Source: Rahnella variigena
Lineage (GTDB): Bacteria > Pseudomonadota > Gammaproteobacteria > Enterobacterales > Enterobacteriaceae
Assembly (NCBI RefSeq): GCF_003610915.1
Contig: NZ_NSDJ01000001.1
Span: forward strand, 3,534,001 to 3,598,000
Length of the DNA: 64,000 bases
Reading direction: 5' to 3'
Shown: positions 52,599 through 63,004 of the stretch, one piece after another
Position numbering within the stretch: position 1 is the first letter of the stretch
How the letters are laid out: each line of letters starts with the position of its first letter
Notes under the pieces: generated by a model
What the model was told of the DNA's origin: nothing
The model's input: the letters and a program-made list of their open reading frames with translations, nothing else
Databases searched by the model: none
Translations under genes and position numbers: made by a program

Positions 52599-54047
52599 AT
52601 GGATAACAAGTCCCTCACCGCTTCACAGGCGATTGAGAAGCTCGAAGAGATGTATAACAGCTCTGTGGCCGCATTGCGGGTGGCGATTAAAGACTTCATC
52701 GTTGAGGGGACACTGCCTGACATCAGTGCGCGTGCCGCCGGGCTGTTTGTTTACCCGGAATTACGTGTCACCTGGGACGGCGTAACGCCCGCTAAAAACC
52801 CGACCCGCGCCTATGGTCGTTTTTCCCATCCCGGCCGTTATGCCAACACCATCACGCACCCTGAATTGTTCCGTCACTATCTGCTCGAGCAGCTGTCCCT
52901 GCTGGAAGAAGAATATGAAGCGGTAATTGAAGTCGTCCCTTCCCAGCAGGAAATCCCATATTCCTACGTGATTGACGGCTCAGATCTGATGCTTGACCGC
53001 TCAATGAGCGCAGGTCTGGCGAAGCATTTCCCGACCACTGAACTGTCGCAAATTGGCGATGAAACCGCAGATGGTCTCAGCTATCCCGGCGATATCTTCC
53101 CGCTGTCGCATTTTAATGCCCTGCGGGCAGACTTCTCGCTGGCGCGCCTGCGTCATTACACCGGCACACTGATCGAACACTTCCAGCCGTATGTACTTTT
53201 CACCAACTACACCCGCTACGTGGATGAATTCGTCAGCTGGGCGTGCGCGCAGATTGCCGATCCTGAAAGTCCTTACGAGGCGCTGGCCTGCGCGGGCAGT
53301 GTGTTCATTACCGCAGAGACGCAGAATCCGGAACAGGCAGTGTCAGATCTGGCCTGGAAAAAGCATCAGATGCCTGCCTATCACCTGATTGCTCGCGACG
53401 GCTCAGGTATTACTCTGGTGAATATCGGCGTGGGCCCGGCGAACGCCAAAACCATTTGCGATCACCTTGCCGTCTTACGGCCACACGTGTGGCTGATGAT
53501 TGGTCACTGCGGTGGATTACGTGAAACGCAGTCGATTGGGGATTATGTTCTGGCACACGCTTATCTGCGTGACGATCACGTTCTGGATGCCGTTCTGCCG
53601 CCAGATATTCCTATCCCAAGCATCGCTGAAGTACAGCGCGCACTTTACGACGCAACGAAAAAGATGAGCGGAATGCCGGGTGAGGAAGTGAAGCAACGGC
53701 TGCGCACGGGTACGGTTGTGACCACCGATGACCGTAACTGGGAATTACGTTACGCCGCGTCGGCACTGCGCTTTAATCTCAGCCGCGCCGTAGCCGTCGA
53801 TATGGAAAGTGCGACAATTGCCGCGCAAGGTTACCGTTTCCGTGTGCCTTACGGCACGTTGCTGTGCGTATCGGATAAGCCATTGCACGGTGAAATCAAA
53901 CTGCCGGGCCAGGCGAACAAATTCTACGAAGGCGCCATTTCAGAACATCTGCAAATTGGCATCTGCGCTATCGACCTGCTGCGCGCCGAAGGCGATCATC
54001 TGCATTCACGCAAATTGCGCACGTTTAATGAGCCGCCTTTCCGCTGA
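52599..54047 (+). CDS. amn: AMP nucleosidase Amn
   Basis: 482 aa, normal length (E. coli 484). It hydrolyses AMP to adenine and ribose 5-phosphate and helps set the AMP pool. The C-terminal nucleoside-phosphorylase fold has LMIGHCGGLRETQSIGDYV and the VDMESATIAAQGYRF segment containing the catalytic region. Start is the ATG behind AAAGGAAAA. The context shiA-amn-yeeO is conserved. Confidence 0.96.
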   Translation: MDNKSLTASQAIEKLEEMYNSSVAALRVAIKDFIVEGTLPDISARAAGLFVYPELRVTWDGVTPAKNPTRAYGRFSHPGRYANTITHPELFRHYLLEQLSLLEEEYEAVIEVVPSQQEIPYSYVIDGSDLMLDRSMSAGLAKHFPTTELSQIGDETADGLSYPGDIFPLSHFNALRADFSLARLRHYTGTLIEHFQPYVLFTNYTRYVDEFVSWACAQIADPESPYEALACAGSVFITAETQNPEQAVSDLAWKKHQMPAYHLIARDGSGITLVNIGVGPANAKTICDHLAVLRPHVWLMIGHCGGLRETQSIGDYVLAHAYLRDDHVLDAVLPPDIPIPSIAEVQRALYDATKKMSGMPGEEVKQRLRTGTVVTTDDRNWELRYAASALRFNLSRAVAVDMESATIAAQGYRFRVPYGTLLCVSDKPLHGEIKLPGQANKFYEGAISEHLQIGICAIDLLRAEGDHLHSRKLRTFNEPPFR

Positions 54048-54280
54048 TAATCACCCTGAACGCCCCTGAATAGTTCAGGTTGCAGGCAGGCGGCAAGTTT
54101 GATAATCCCGATGAGCTGACATTAAGTCAGTGATTCGGGTTGTTAAACGCAGTCAGCGCATCTGCGGCACGAAATATGACGGGGAATTAAGGATTTCCTT
54201 AAAAAGACTTTGCATATTGCGGAGTCTTTTACCATCATAAATTAAAACGCTGTTCTACTTTCTTCCACACTGGAACTCTC

Positions 54281-55711
54281 TTGCAAAACGTCATCGTCTC
54301 TTTGCGCAAAGCCATCGAGCGCACGCCCTGGTATCCGAAACGGCGTTCTTACCGCACGTTGTTCTGGCGCGAAATAACGCCCCTCGCTGTCCCGATCTTT
54401 TTTGAGAATGCCTGCGTGCTGCTGATGGGCGTACTGAGTACTTTTCTGGTCAGCTGGCTGGGTAAGGAAGCGATGGCGGGCGTTGGGCTGGCCGACAGTT
54501 TTAACATGGTGGTGATTTCATTCTTCGCGGCGGTCGATCTGGGGACGACCGTTGTCGTTGCCTTCAGCCTGGGAAAACTCGACCATGAACGCGCCCGCGC
54601 TGCTGCCCGTCAGTCGCTGGCCATCATGACCGTTTTCGCGGTGCTTCTGGCCATACTTTTGCAATTTTCCGGGCATGTGATTATCGACATGATCGCCGGA
54701 AATGCGGAGCCGGAAGTCAAAGAACTGGCGCTGTCTTATCTGCAAATGAGTAGCTGGAGTTATCCGGCGGCGGCCATCGCGCTGATAGGTTCCGGTGCGC
54801 TGCGGGGTGCGGGCAACACCAAAATCCCGATGTTACTGAATGGCGGGATGAACATCCTCAATCTGGTGATCAGCAGCGTGCTGATTTACGGCTGTTTTGG
54901 CTGGCACGGTCTGGGCTTTATTGGTGCCGGTCTGGGGCTGACTATCGCCCGTTATATCGGTGCGATTGCGGTCATTGTTGTGCTGATGGTCGGTTTCAAC
55001 CCTTCGCTGAAAATCTCCCTGAAAAGCTATTTCCTGCCACTCAATACCAATATTTTGCGTGAAGTGCTGGGCATCGGTATCCCGGCCAGTATTGAATCCG
55101 TGCTGTTTAACGGTGGTAAATTACTGACACAGGTTTTTGTGGCGGGCATGGGCACCAATGTCATTGCCGGTAACTTTATTGCCTTCTCGATTGCCGCACT
55201 GATCAACCTGCCGGGGAATGCGCTGGGGTCAGCTTCTACCATCATCGTTGGTACGCGCCTGGGTAAAGGGCAAATTGCCCAATCCGAGCGCCAGTTGCGC
55301 CACATTTTCTGGTTATCCACTTTCGGGCTTTGCGTGCTGGCGTTCCTTTCCGTGCCGTTTGCCGGTTTGCTGGCGCGGTTTTACACCAATGAACAAGACG
55401 TTATCGACGTCGTAAAAATCCTCATCTGGCTCAACGCCGCCTTTATGCCTTTCTGGGCCGCTTCCTGGGTATTACCTGCAGGACTAAAAGGCGCACGCGA
55501 CGCACGTTTTACCATGTACGTATCGATGCTCGGCATGTGGGGTTGTCGTATTGTGGTGGGCTATTTCCTCGGTATTGTTCTTGGTTTTGGCGTGGTCGGT
55601 ATCTGGCTGGGGATGTTCCTCGACTGGATCGTGCGCGGGATATTCTTTTACTGGCGCATGGCGAGCGGTCGCTGGCTGTGGAAATATCCGAAAACGAAAA
55701 GAACCGAATAG
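54281..55711 (+). CDS. yeeO: MATE-family exporter YeeO
   Basis: 476 aa with about 12 membrane segments. The N-terminus has the YeeO-like segment FWREITPLAVPIFFENACVLLMG and the MATE features follow. The start appears to be TTG with GGAACT upstream; no better ATG precedes the first helix, so the exact start is uncertain. In E. coli YeeO exports flavins and dipeptides. It is convergent with citB, with a 9-bp gap. Confidence 0.9.
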   Translation: MQNVIVSLRKAIERTPWYPKRRSYRTLFWREITPLAVPIFFENACVLLMGVLSTFLVSWLGKEAMAGVGLADSFNMVVISFFAAVDLGTTVVVAFSLGKLDHERARAAARQSLAIMTVFAVLLAILLQFSGHVIIDMIAGNAEPEVKELALSYLQMSSWSYPAAAIALIGSGALRGAGNTKIPMLLNGGMNILNLVISSVLIYGCFGWHGLGFIGAGLGLTIARYIGAIAVIVVLMVGFNPSLKISLKSYFLPLNTNILREVLGIGIPASIESVLFNGGKLLTQVFVAGMGTNVIAGNFIAFSIAALINLPGNALGSASTIIVGTRLGKGQIAQSERQLRHIFWLSTFGLCVLAFLSVPFAGLLARFYTNEQDVIDVVKILIWLNAAFMPFWAASWVLPAGLKGARDARFTMYVSMLGMWGCRIVVGYFLGIVLGFGVVGIWLGMFLDWIVRGIFFYWRMASGRWLWKYPKTKRTE

Positions 55712-55720
55712 TTTTGACTG

Positions 55721-56410
55721 CTACGCCCGCCGGTACATCCGGCGGGGATGGCCAATTTTCCCGTACAGCATTTCGACTTTCAAATCCCCTTTCTGCACAC
55801 AATGTTCAAGATAGCGCCGGGCGGTGGTTTTACTCAAACCGGTTTCACTGACCACTTCATCCACTGAATAGCAACGCCCGCCCTCCTGGATAAAGATGCC
55901 TTCAACCAGATTCAGCGTATTTTCCTCGATGCCTTTATTGCCTGCTTTCTGTGTAAAATCCTTTGCCTGTAGCTGATAAAGACTGTCGACGTTTTGCTGA
56001 TCCACCACTTTCCAGGCACGCTGTGTCTGGCTGAACTGAATAAAACGCTCCAGCGATTGTTGCAGCCGGTTCCACGACACAGGCTTTAAAATATAATCAA
56101 AAGCCCCGCAGCGGATCGCCTGACTGCATGTGTTCATGTCACTGGCCGCAGTAATAAAGATTACCGAACAGTGGGTCTTTTTAAGCAGGTCATTTTCAAT
56201 TAATGAAATGCCCTGACCGTCAGGTAAATAGTTATCCAGCAGCAGAAGCTGCGGTCGTTTTGCTTCTATAAGCTCTCTGGCTTCCCGCAACGTTGTTGCT
56301 ACACCCGCCAGTCTCAGCCAGGGATGATTGTCTATAAGTTCGGCATAAAGCTGTGCCAGCCGGTTTTCATCTTCCACAATCATTACGTCAATTATTTCAG
56401 CTTGCATCAT
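55721..56410 (-). CDS. citB: Citrate response regulator CitB (DpiA/DcuR family)
   Basis: 229 aa. N-terminal receiver with phosphoacceptor aspartate in LLLLDNYLPDG and lysine in YILKPVSW; the C-terminal winged-helix part has VDEVVSETGLSKTTARRYLEH. Its ATG overlaps the citA stop (ATGA). By homology and location it activates the citS-cit lyase operon when citrate is present. Confidence 0.92.
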   Translation of the reverse strand: MMQAEIIDVMIVEDENRLAQLYAELIDNHPWLRLAGVATTLREARELIEAKRPQLLLLDNYLPDGQGISLIENDLLKKTHCSVIFITAASDMNTCSQAIRCGAFDYILKPVSWNRLQQSLERFIQFSQTQRAWKVVDQQNVDSLYQLQAKDFTQKAGNKGIEENTLNLVEGIFIQEGGRCYSVDEVVSETGLSKTTARRYLEHCVQKGDLKVEMLYGKIGHPRRMYRRA

Positions 56411-58059
56411 TTACTCACTTCCGTATTTTCCGGTTGAAGGTACTCTGCTGTATGACCTGGAACTCCGTTACCGTTGGGGATAAAAACAGAGAAAACAGCA
56501 CCGGTTGGCGGATTGTCGGAAACCTCAATACTGCCACCAGCATGGCTGACATAGCTGGCGACCAGATGCAGCCCCAGGCCGTGATCCCCTTCCGGCTTTG
56601 AAGTCACCCCCATCGAAAATATGTCTTCCCGCCGTTCCTGCGTAATACCCACTCCGTGATCTGCCACTTCGATCACCAGTTCATCTTTGCTGCAAACGAT
56701 ATACACCTCGACCGGCCCTGCCTCGCTACCGCGCAGCAACGTAGCTTCAATGGCGTTATCCAGCAGATTTCCGATAACTGACATCAGCTCAGTTTCACTC
56801 AGTGCTGCCGGCAACCGGGTTATCTCACAGGCCGGGTCAAACTCCAGCACGACGCCTTTTTCCCGGGCACGGGCATATTTGCCCAGAAGTAATCCGCACA
56901 GTCTGGGTGAGCAAAAACGCGCCGAGACAAAATCCAGTATTTCCTGTGCATTTTCTGATTGCGCCTCGATGTAGCGTATGGCCTCATCGTAACGCCCCAT
57001 ATGCAACAAACCCGCGAGCGTCGCCGTCCAGTTAAGCTGTTCATGGCGCATGATGCGCAGGTTATCGGCATAACGTTGCACCTGACTGAGCTGGATGCTG
57101 AGCCGGTCGATATCGCTGCAATCGCGGAAAGTAATTACCCAACCCTGCAGCTGATTTTCCAGCATGATCCGCACCCGGCTGGCGATCACCGTCAGGTTAT
57201 TGAACAGGCAAATTTCATCGTGAATATCTTTTTCCAGCATCACCTGCGGAGTGAAAAAGCCGACCGGAACGATGACCTGCTGAAGCGGGAGACCGCGCAA
57301 TTCACGCGACGGCGCCTCAAGATTGAGTAATTTTTTGGCTGCCTGGTTGATCACAGCCACGCGAAACTGGTCATCAATGGCGATCACGCCTTCGTAGATA
57401 GACTCCATCAGGGCTTTTTGCTGACGCACCAGCAGACCGATGTCGCGCGGTTCCAGCGAGAACATCTGCTTTTTGATCGAGCGGGAGAAAAACCAGGAGA
57501 AGGTAAACAATGCCACCAGCAAAGTGACCGCCGCCAGTAAAATGCTGATCACTTTCTCGAGCGTCAGGCTATTAATGTGGCTGGTCAGATACCCGACCGA
57601 GACGATACCTATCACCTGATTTTCAGCATTGCGGATGGGTGCTTTGCTGCGCAATGACAATCCGGCGCCTCCCAGCCTGATAGTGGTGGTACTTTTACCG
57701 GCCAGCACCTCTTTGTTATCCCCGCCGATCAGCGTTGACCCCAGCCTGTCGGCATCGATGGAGTGAAACAGATGCATCGCTTTCCCGTCGCCGATCACCA
57801 TATAACTGGCATCACTGTGTGCAGAGACATTCCTCATTAAATGGTTAATTGCTGAAATATCCTTATTTTCAACTGCGTTTATTAATGAGGGAATAAGTGC
57901 AATTTCGTCTGCCTGAACTTTTGCACGAATACCCATATCTTCATACAACTGTCTCTGAATATCCTGATAGTAATAAATACCCACTATCGAAAACAGCGCC
58001 ATAAATAACATAACAAGATAAGTAAAAAGTTTTATCTGAAAAGAAGGCCGAAACCGCAT
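56407..58059 (-). CDS. citA: Citrate sensor histidine kinase CitA (DpiB family)
   Basis: 550 aa from the ATG at 58059; a GTG 54 bp upstream was rejected. Two membrane helices (about residues 10-30 and 170-190) flank a periplasmic PAS-type citrate domain. A cytoplasmic PAS domain follows (VIAIDDQFRVAVINQAA), then a DpiB/DcuS-type dimerisation region with the phosphoacceptor histidine likely in RIMRHEQLNW, and the ATPase motifs NLLDNAIEA and DHGVGI. It senses external citrate and phosphorylates CitB. Confidence 0.92.
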   Translation of the reverse strand: MRFRPSFQIKLFTYLVMLFMALFSIVGIYYYQDIQRQLYEDMGIRAKVQADEIALIPSLINAVENKDISAINHLMRNVSAHSDASYMVIGDGKAMHLFHSIDADRLGSTLIGGDNKEVLAGKSTTTIRLGGAGLSLRSKAPIRNAENQVIGIVSVGYLTSHINSLTLEKVISILLAAVTLLVALFTFSWFFSRSIKKQMFSLEPRDIGLLVRQQKALMESIYEGVIAIDDQFRVAVINQAAKKLLNLEAPSRELRGLPLQQVIVPVGFFTPQVMLEKDIHDEICLFNNLTVIASRVRIMLENQLQGWVITFRDCSDIDRLSIQLSQVQRYADNLRIMRHEQLNWTATLAGLLHMGRYDEAIRYIEAQSENAQEILDFVSARFCSPRLCGLLLGKYARAREKGVVLEFDPACEITRLPAALSETELMSVIGNLLDNAIEATLLRGSEAGPVEVYIVCSKDELVIEVADHGVGITQERREDIFSMGVTSKPEGDHGLGLHLVASYVSHAGGSIEVSDNPPTGAVFSVFIPNGNGVPGHTAEYLQPENTEVSK

Positions 58060-58428
58060 CAGGCAACCTGTAAACAAACAGTGATATAAATAACAGTGCA
58101 GGGATATTATCACCGGGCGGTATTCCAGTCAGAGTGGAGAATAAAAGTTGCGAGGCGTGCCGCAGAACATCGCCCGCCAAAGCAAGCCGCGGGTGGCGAG
58201 ATACATAATTCACAACAGTTATTTCACCATAAATTAACAGCAATATTATAATTACAAATAACACCATAAAAACCACGAAAAAATAAACTCAGCCACTTTA
58301 TGAATTTAATTAAAACCATAAAAACCTTTCACTCCTTTAAAATACCGTTTCTAATTTGCGGCACCTCACATATTAGCGGGCATTATCTCTCTTACACTCC
58401 CTGCACAAATTGACACAGGGGATTCATC
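58060..58428. promoter_or_regulatory. Divergent citA/citS control region
   Basis: 369 bp between citA and citS. The citS side is A+T-rich (about 58240-58360), as expected for CitB binding sites, but I cannot delimit sites or promoter boxes. Confidence 0.5.
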
Positions 58429-59793
58429 ATGAGTACAACCGACGACACCTATTCTGTTCCCGCGGGATCTTCACCCGCAAAACAGCTCTCATTAAAAGAA
58501 AAATGGTGGCATATTCTCGACACCTGGAAGATCGGTATTATTCCACTGCCTTTATTTGTCATGGCTGGCGTGCTGATCGCCATTGATTGCCTTGATGGAA
58601 AACTGCCCAGCGATATTGTGGTGATGGTCGCTACTTTAGCGTTCTTTGGTTTCGCCTGCGGTGAGTTCGGTAAGCGTCTGCCTTTCATCGGCAAGATGGG
58701 CGCGGCGGCGATTTGCGCCACCTTTATCCCTTCCGCACTGGTCTATTACGGCCTGCTGCCGGACGTTGTGGTGGAATCCACCACTAAGTTCTATAAAAGC
58801 ACCAACATTCTTTACCTCTATATCTGCTGCATTATCGTCGGCAGCATTATGAGCATGGATCGCAAAGTGCTGATCCAGGGTTTCATGCGCATCTTCTTCC
58901 CGATGCTGTGCGGTGAAGTGGTCGGCATGTTAACCGGCATGGGCGTTGGCCTGGCGCTGGGCATGGAACCCTTCCAGATTTTCTTCTTCCTGATCCTGCC
59001 GATTATGGCCGGTGGCGTCGGTGAAGGGGCTATCCCGCTTTCCATCGGTTACGCGGCATTACTGCATATGGATCAGGGTGTGGCGCTGGGTCGCATTCTG
59101 CCAATCGTCATGCTGGGTGGTCTGACCGCTATCGTTATTTCCGGCTCACTCAATCAGTTAGGTAAACGCTATCCGCATCTGACCGGCGAAGGCCAGCTGA
59201 TGCCGACATCCAAAAATGCCACCGCTGACAGCAGCAAACTGAGCAGCACCGGCGGTAAAGTTGATGTCACCACCATTGCCGCAGGCGCGTTACTGGCCGT
59301 TCTGCTTTATATGGTGGGCATGCTGTTACACAAACTGATTGGTCTTCCTGCACCTGTCGGCATGCTGTTTGCAGCGGTTGCGCTGAAACTGGCGCACGGC
59401 GTTTCACCACGCCTGCTGGAAGGTTCTCAGGTGGTTTACAAATTCTTCCAGACATCTGTTACCTATCCGATTCTGTTCGCCGTGGGTGTGGCAATCACAC
59501 CGTGGAATGAACTGGTCGCCGCATTCACCCTTTCTAATCTTTTGGTCATCGTCAGCACCGTTGCGGCGCTGGTTGCGACCGGTTTCTTCGTCGGCAAGAA
59601 AATTGGTATGCACCCGATTGATGTTGCCATTGTCTCCTGCTGCCAGAGCGGTCAGGGCGGAACCGGTGATGTCGCGATCCTGACCGCCGGTAACCGTATG
59701 CAACTCATGCCATTTGCGCAAATCGCCACCCGCATCGGCGGCGCGATCAATGTCTCCGTGTCGCTGCTGGTGCTCGGCAACTTCCTCGTCTGA
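58429..59793 (+). CDS. citS: Na+-dependent citrate symporter CitS (2HCT family)
   Basis: 454 aa, a little longer than Klebsiella CitS (446). It has about eleven membrane segments and the two GGxG-type reentrant loop motifs of the 2-hydroxycarboxylate transporters (AGGVGEGAIPLS and QSGQGGTGDVA). It imports citrate with sodium ions. It heads the citS-FAH-citCDEF unit and is divergent from citAB. Confidence 0.95.
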   Translation: MSTTDDTYSVPAGSSPAKQLSLKEKWWHILDTWKIGIIPLPLFVMAGVLIAIDCLDGKLPSDIVVMVATLAFFGFACGEFGKRLPFIGKMGAAAICATFIPSALVYYGLLPDVVVESTTKFYKSTNILYLYICCIIVGSIMSMDRKVLIQGFMRIFFPMLCGEVVGMLTGMGVGLALGMEPFQIFFFLILPIMAGGVGEGAIPLSIGYAALLHMDQGVALGRILPIVMLGGLTAIVISGSLNQLGKRYPHLTGEGQLMPTSKNATADSSKLSSTGGKVDVTTIAAGALLAVLLYMVGMLLHKLIGLPAPVGMLFAAVALKLAHGVSPRLLEGSQVVYKFFQTSVTYPILFAVGVAITPWNELVAAFTLSNLLVIVSTVAALVATGFFVGKKIGMHPIDVAIVSCCQSGQGGTGDVAILTAGNRMQLMPFAQIATRIGGAINVSVSLLVLGNFLV

Positions 59794-59827
59794 GACTGTG
59801 TGAAATCTCTTTAAATCAGGACCTAAT

Positions 59828-60715
59828 ATGAAACTGGCAAGCTATATCTATCAGGGGCGCAAGTCCTACGGCATCGCGACCGACAAAGGCATCATTGACC
59901 TTGGTCGTCATCTCGGAAAGCGTTATCCGGATCTCAAAGCCCTGCTGGCGGGCAATGCGCTGTCGCAGGCTCAGGAACTCGCCGCCCTGCCCGCTGATCT
60001 GGACTTCGCCGACATTACATTTCTGCCGGTGATTCAGAATCCGGAGAAAATTCTCTGCGTCGGCATGAACTACGCCGAAAAGCGCAAAGAGTTTGATCAG
60101 CATAATCCGGCACCGACGCTGTTTGTGCGTTTCGCTGACTCTCAGACAGGTCATGCATCCCCCATCATCAAACCGAGCCGTTCCGTTGAGTTTGACTATG
60201 AAGGTGAACTGGCGGTGATTATCGGTTCTGCGGGGGAAAATATCGCACGTGAAGACGCCCTGTCGCATGTCGCCGGATACAGCTGTTACATGGACGGTTC
60301 CGCCCGCGACTGGCAGCACACGTGGTTTACCGCCGGTAAAAACTGGCGTCAGACCGGGGCATTTGGACCGTGGATGACCACCGCCGATGAAATCCCCGAT
60401 CCGCATACGCTGGCAATCCGTACCTGGCTCAACGGCAATATGGTGCAGGACGACAACACCTGCAGCATGATCCACAAAGTGGCTGAACTGATTGAATACA
60501 TCAGCACCTTTACCTCGCTTCATGCCGGTGACGTGATCATCACAGGTTCACCCGGCGGTGTGGGCAAAAAACGTGTGCCGCCGCTGTTTATGAAACCCGG
60601 CGACCGCATTGAAGTGGAAATCGAAAAGATTGGTCATCTGAGCAATGTGATTGTCGCCGCAGACATAAAGGTTGCCCCCCATCGTCACGCGAGCCCGGCT
60701 TATGTTCAGTCGTAA
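59828..60715 (+). CDS. FAH-family hydrolase/decarboxylase in the citrate operon
   Basis: 295 aa of the fumarylacetoacetate hydrolase fold. Metal-site motifs are visible: EFDYEGELAVII (two glutamates) and YSCYMDGSARD (aspartate), with the family GKNW and GSPGGVG loops. FAH-family proteins include oxaloacetate decarboxylases and tautomerases, such as FAHD1 and FAHD2 in animals. Citrate lyase makes oxaloacetate and no oad genes are visible, so this enzyme may act on oxaloacetate; the exact activity is inference. It overlaps citC by 14 bp. Confidence 0.85.
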   Translation: MKLASYIYQGRKSYGIATDKGIIDLGRHLGKRYPDLKALLAGNALSQAQELAALPADLDFADITFLPVIQNPEKILCVGMNYAEKRKEFDQHNPAPTLFVRFADSQTGHASPIIKPSRSVEFDYEGELAVIIGSAGENIAREDALSHVAGYSCYMDGSARDWQHTWFTAGKNWRQTGAFGPWMTTADEIPDPHTLAIRTWLNGNMVQDDNTCSMIHKVAELIEYISTFTSLHAGDVIITGSPGGVGKKRVPPLFMKPGDRIEVEIEKIGHLSNVIVAADIKVAPHRHASPAYVQS

Positions 60716-61796
60716 TACGCCTGACTTTCACGTCATCTCTGTCAGCAAGCCACCAAAAGGCATGCTTGAGGACATTCGTGCCCTGCTTCAGCAAAGTCAG
60801 CTGGGCATGGATGATGACATTGAACAGTTTGTGGTGGCCTGTTCAGGCCACCATGTAGTCGGCTGCGCAGGTCTGGTCAGTAACACTATTAAATGCGTCG
60901 CCGTCGCGTCCGGCTGGCGCGGTGAAAATCTCAGCGCCAGATTGCTCAGTGAAGTTGAGAACCTGGCGGTTCAGCGCGGTAATTTCCATCTGTTTCTCTA
61001 TACCCGCCCTGCCAATCTGGCGCGTTTTCGCGGCTGCGGATTTTATCCGCTGGTGCAGTGGGATGATGTGGCCGTACTGATGGAAAACACACCGGTGGGT
61101 ATCAGCCATTACTGTCGTTCGCTGCAACGTCACCTTCACCACGGTCAGCGTATCGGTGCGGTGGTGATGAATGCTAATCCGTTTACCCTCGGTCACCGTT
61201 ATCTGGCAGAACAGGCGGCCGCCACTTGTGACTGGCTGCATGTGTTTGTGGTCAGCGAAGACGTGTCGTATTTCCCGTTTCAGGAACGGCTTGAAATGGT
61301 GCGTCAGGGCGTCGCGGATTTGCCTAACGTGACCGTACATGCCGGTTCGGAATATCTGATTTCGCGCGCGACCTTCCCCGGTTATTTCCTCAAGGATGCC
61401 GGGCTGGTCAATCAGGCATGGAGCGTGATGGATTTGCTGATTTTTCGTCAGTACATCGCTCCGGCATTGGGCATTACCCATCGGTTTATCGGCAGCGAGC
61501 CTTTTTGTCCGGTCACCCATCAGTACAACTGCGACATGCATGACTGGCTGGAAACGCCGGGCCGCTCTGCCTCACCGCCACTGAGCGTTATCGAATTGCC
61601 ACGGAAACGCCATGCCAGCGGCAGAGCCATTTCCGCATCCGAAGTGCGCGCATTGCTCAAAACGCAGCAGCTGGCGCGTATACGCGACATCGTTCCGCCC
61701 GGCACTTATGCGCACCTGAAACAGCATTATTGCGTCACGGCGGCGGTTGAAACGACGCACGACGACTCACTCACTATTTCACCCTCACTTTGTTAA
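60702..61796 (+). CDS. citC: Citrate lyase ligase CitC
   Basis: 364 aa from the ATG at 60702; a GTG start 30 bp upstream is less likely. The N-terminal acetyltransferase-like domain precedes a nucleotidyltransferase domain with TLGHRYL. It acetylates the prosthetic group of citrate lyase, using acetate and ATP, to make the enzyme active. Next genes are the lyase subunits. Confidence 0.92.
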   Translation: MFSRNTPDFHVISVSKPPKGMLEDIRALLQQSQLGMDDDIEQFVVACSGHHVVGCAGLVSNTIKCVAVASGWRGENLSARLLSEVENLAVQRGNFHLFLYTRPANLARFRGCGFYPLVQWDDVAVLMENTPVGISHYCRSLQRHLHHGQRIGAVVMNANPFTLGHRYLAEQAAATCDWLHVFVVSEDVSYFPFQERLEMVRQGVADLPNVTVHAGSEYLISRATFPGYFLKDAGLVNQAWSVMDLLIFRQYIAPALGITHRFIGSEPFCPVTHQYNCDMHDWLETPGRSASPPLSVIELPRKRHASGRAISASEVRALLKTQQLARIRDIVPPGTYAHLKQHYCVTAAVETTHDDSLTISPSLC

Positions 61797-61811
61797 CTGC
61801 AGGAAAAACCA

Positions 61812-62102
61812 ATGAAAATTATGAAGGAGGCGCTGGCAGGAACGGTTGAATCCAGCGATTTGCTGGTAAAAATCGCCCCGGCCAGTGAGCTGACGGTGAT
61901 CATCAACAGTGAAGTCATCAAACAGTTTGGCGACCAAATCCGCAGCGTCGTCAATGAAACACTCAGCGCCCTCGCGGTCACGGAAGGTTTGCTGATTATC
62001 GACGACAAGGGCGCGCTTGATTGTGTGATCCGCGCGCGCGTTCAAAGTGCGGTAATGCGTGCTGCACAAGCCGAAGAGATTAACTGGGAGACATTAAGAT
62101 GA
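61812..62102 (+). CDS. citD: Citrate lyase acyl carrier protein CitD (gamma subunit)
   Basis: 96 aa. The conserved N-terminal segment [13 protein letters not shown] contains Ser14, the position that carries the phosphoribosyl-dephospho-CoA group. Its stop overlaps the citE start (ATGA). Confidence 0.95.
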   Translation: MKIMKEALAGTVESSDLLVKIAPASELTVIINSEVIKQFGDQIRSVVNETLSALAVTEGLLIIDDKGALDCVIRARVQSAVMRAAQAEEINWETLR

Positions 62103-62974
62103 AGAAACTGCGCCGCAGTATGCTGTTCCTGCCCGGAGCCAGCGCCGCCATGCTCTCCACCGCGTTTATCTATCGCCCGGACTCCATCATGTTTGATCTC
62201 GAAGATGCTGTTTCCCTGCGCGAAAAAGATACCGCACGCATTCTGGTATTTCATGCGCTGCAACACCCGATGTATCGCGATATTGAAACCGTAGTGCGCA
62301 TTAATCAGCTCAGCACACCATTTGGCCTTAAAGATTTAGAGGCCGTAGTACGCGCGGGCGTGGATGTCGTGCGTTTGCCGAAAACCGATACGCCGGAAGA
62401 TATCTTTGAGCTGGAAGCACATATAGAGCGCATCGAAAAAGAGTGTGGTCGCGAAGCCGGCTCCACCAAAATTATGGCCGCCATTGAATCGGCCATTGGC
62501 GTGATCAATGCCGTGGCGATCGCCCGCTGTTCACCGCGCCTGATCGGCATCGCACTGGCAGCTTTCGATTATGTGATGGATATGCAGACAGAACGCGGCG
62601 ACGGCACAGAGCTGTTTTATGCCCGTTGCGCCGTGCTGCACGCGGCCCGTGCAGCGGGCATTGATGCCTTCGATGTGGTGTATTCCGACATCAACGATGA
62701 AGCCGGTTTCCTGCGCGAAGTCGAACTGATCCGCAAAATGGGCTTCAACGGAAAATCCCTGATCAACCCGCGTCAGATTGAGTTGCTGCATAACGCTTAC
62801 GCGCCGACCCCGGAAGACGTGGATTACGCGAAACGGGTGATTGCCGCCGCCGAAGAAGGTGAACGCAAAGGGCTGGGGGTGATCTCGCTCAACGGCAAGA
62901 TGATCGATGGGCCGATCATTAATCACGCGCAGGTAGTGCTGGAACGCGCCAGTGCGTCTGGCGTCCGCCGCTAG
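62099..62974 (+). CDS. citE: Citrate lyase beta subunit CitE
   Basis: 291 aa TIM-barrel lyase that cleaves citryl-ACP to oxaloacetate and acetyl-ACP. CitE features are [21 protein letters not shown], the [12 protein letters not shown] strand and the C-terminal [11 protein letters not shown]. It follows citD with a 4-base overlap. Confidence 0.96.
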   Translation: MKKLRRSMLFLPGASAAMLSTAFIYRPDSIMFDLEDAVSLREKDTARILVFHALQHPMYRDIETVVRINQLSTPFGLKDLEAVVRAGVDVVRLPKTDTPEDIFELEAHIERIEKECGREAGSTKIMAAIESAIGVINAVAIARCSPRLIGIALAAFDYVMDMQTERGDGTELFYARCAVLHAARAAGIDAFDVVYSDINDEAGFLREVELIRKMGFNGKSLINPRQIELLHNAYAPTPEDVDYAKRVIAAAEEGERKGLGVISLNGKMIDGPIINHAQVVLERASASGVRR

Positions 62975-63004
62975 CCCTCAAATTTGCACAGGAATATCAA
63001 TACA

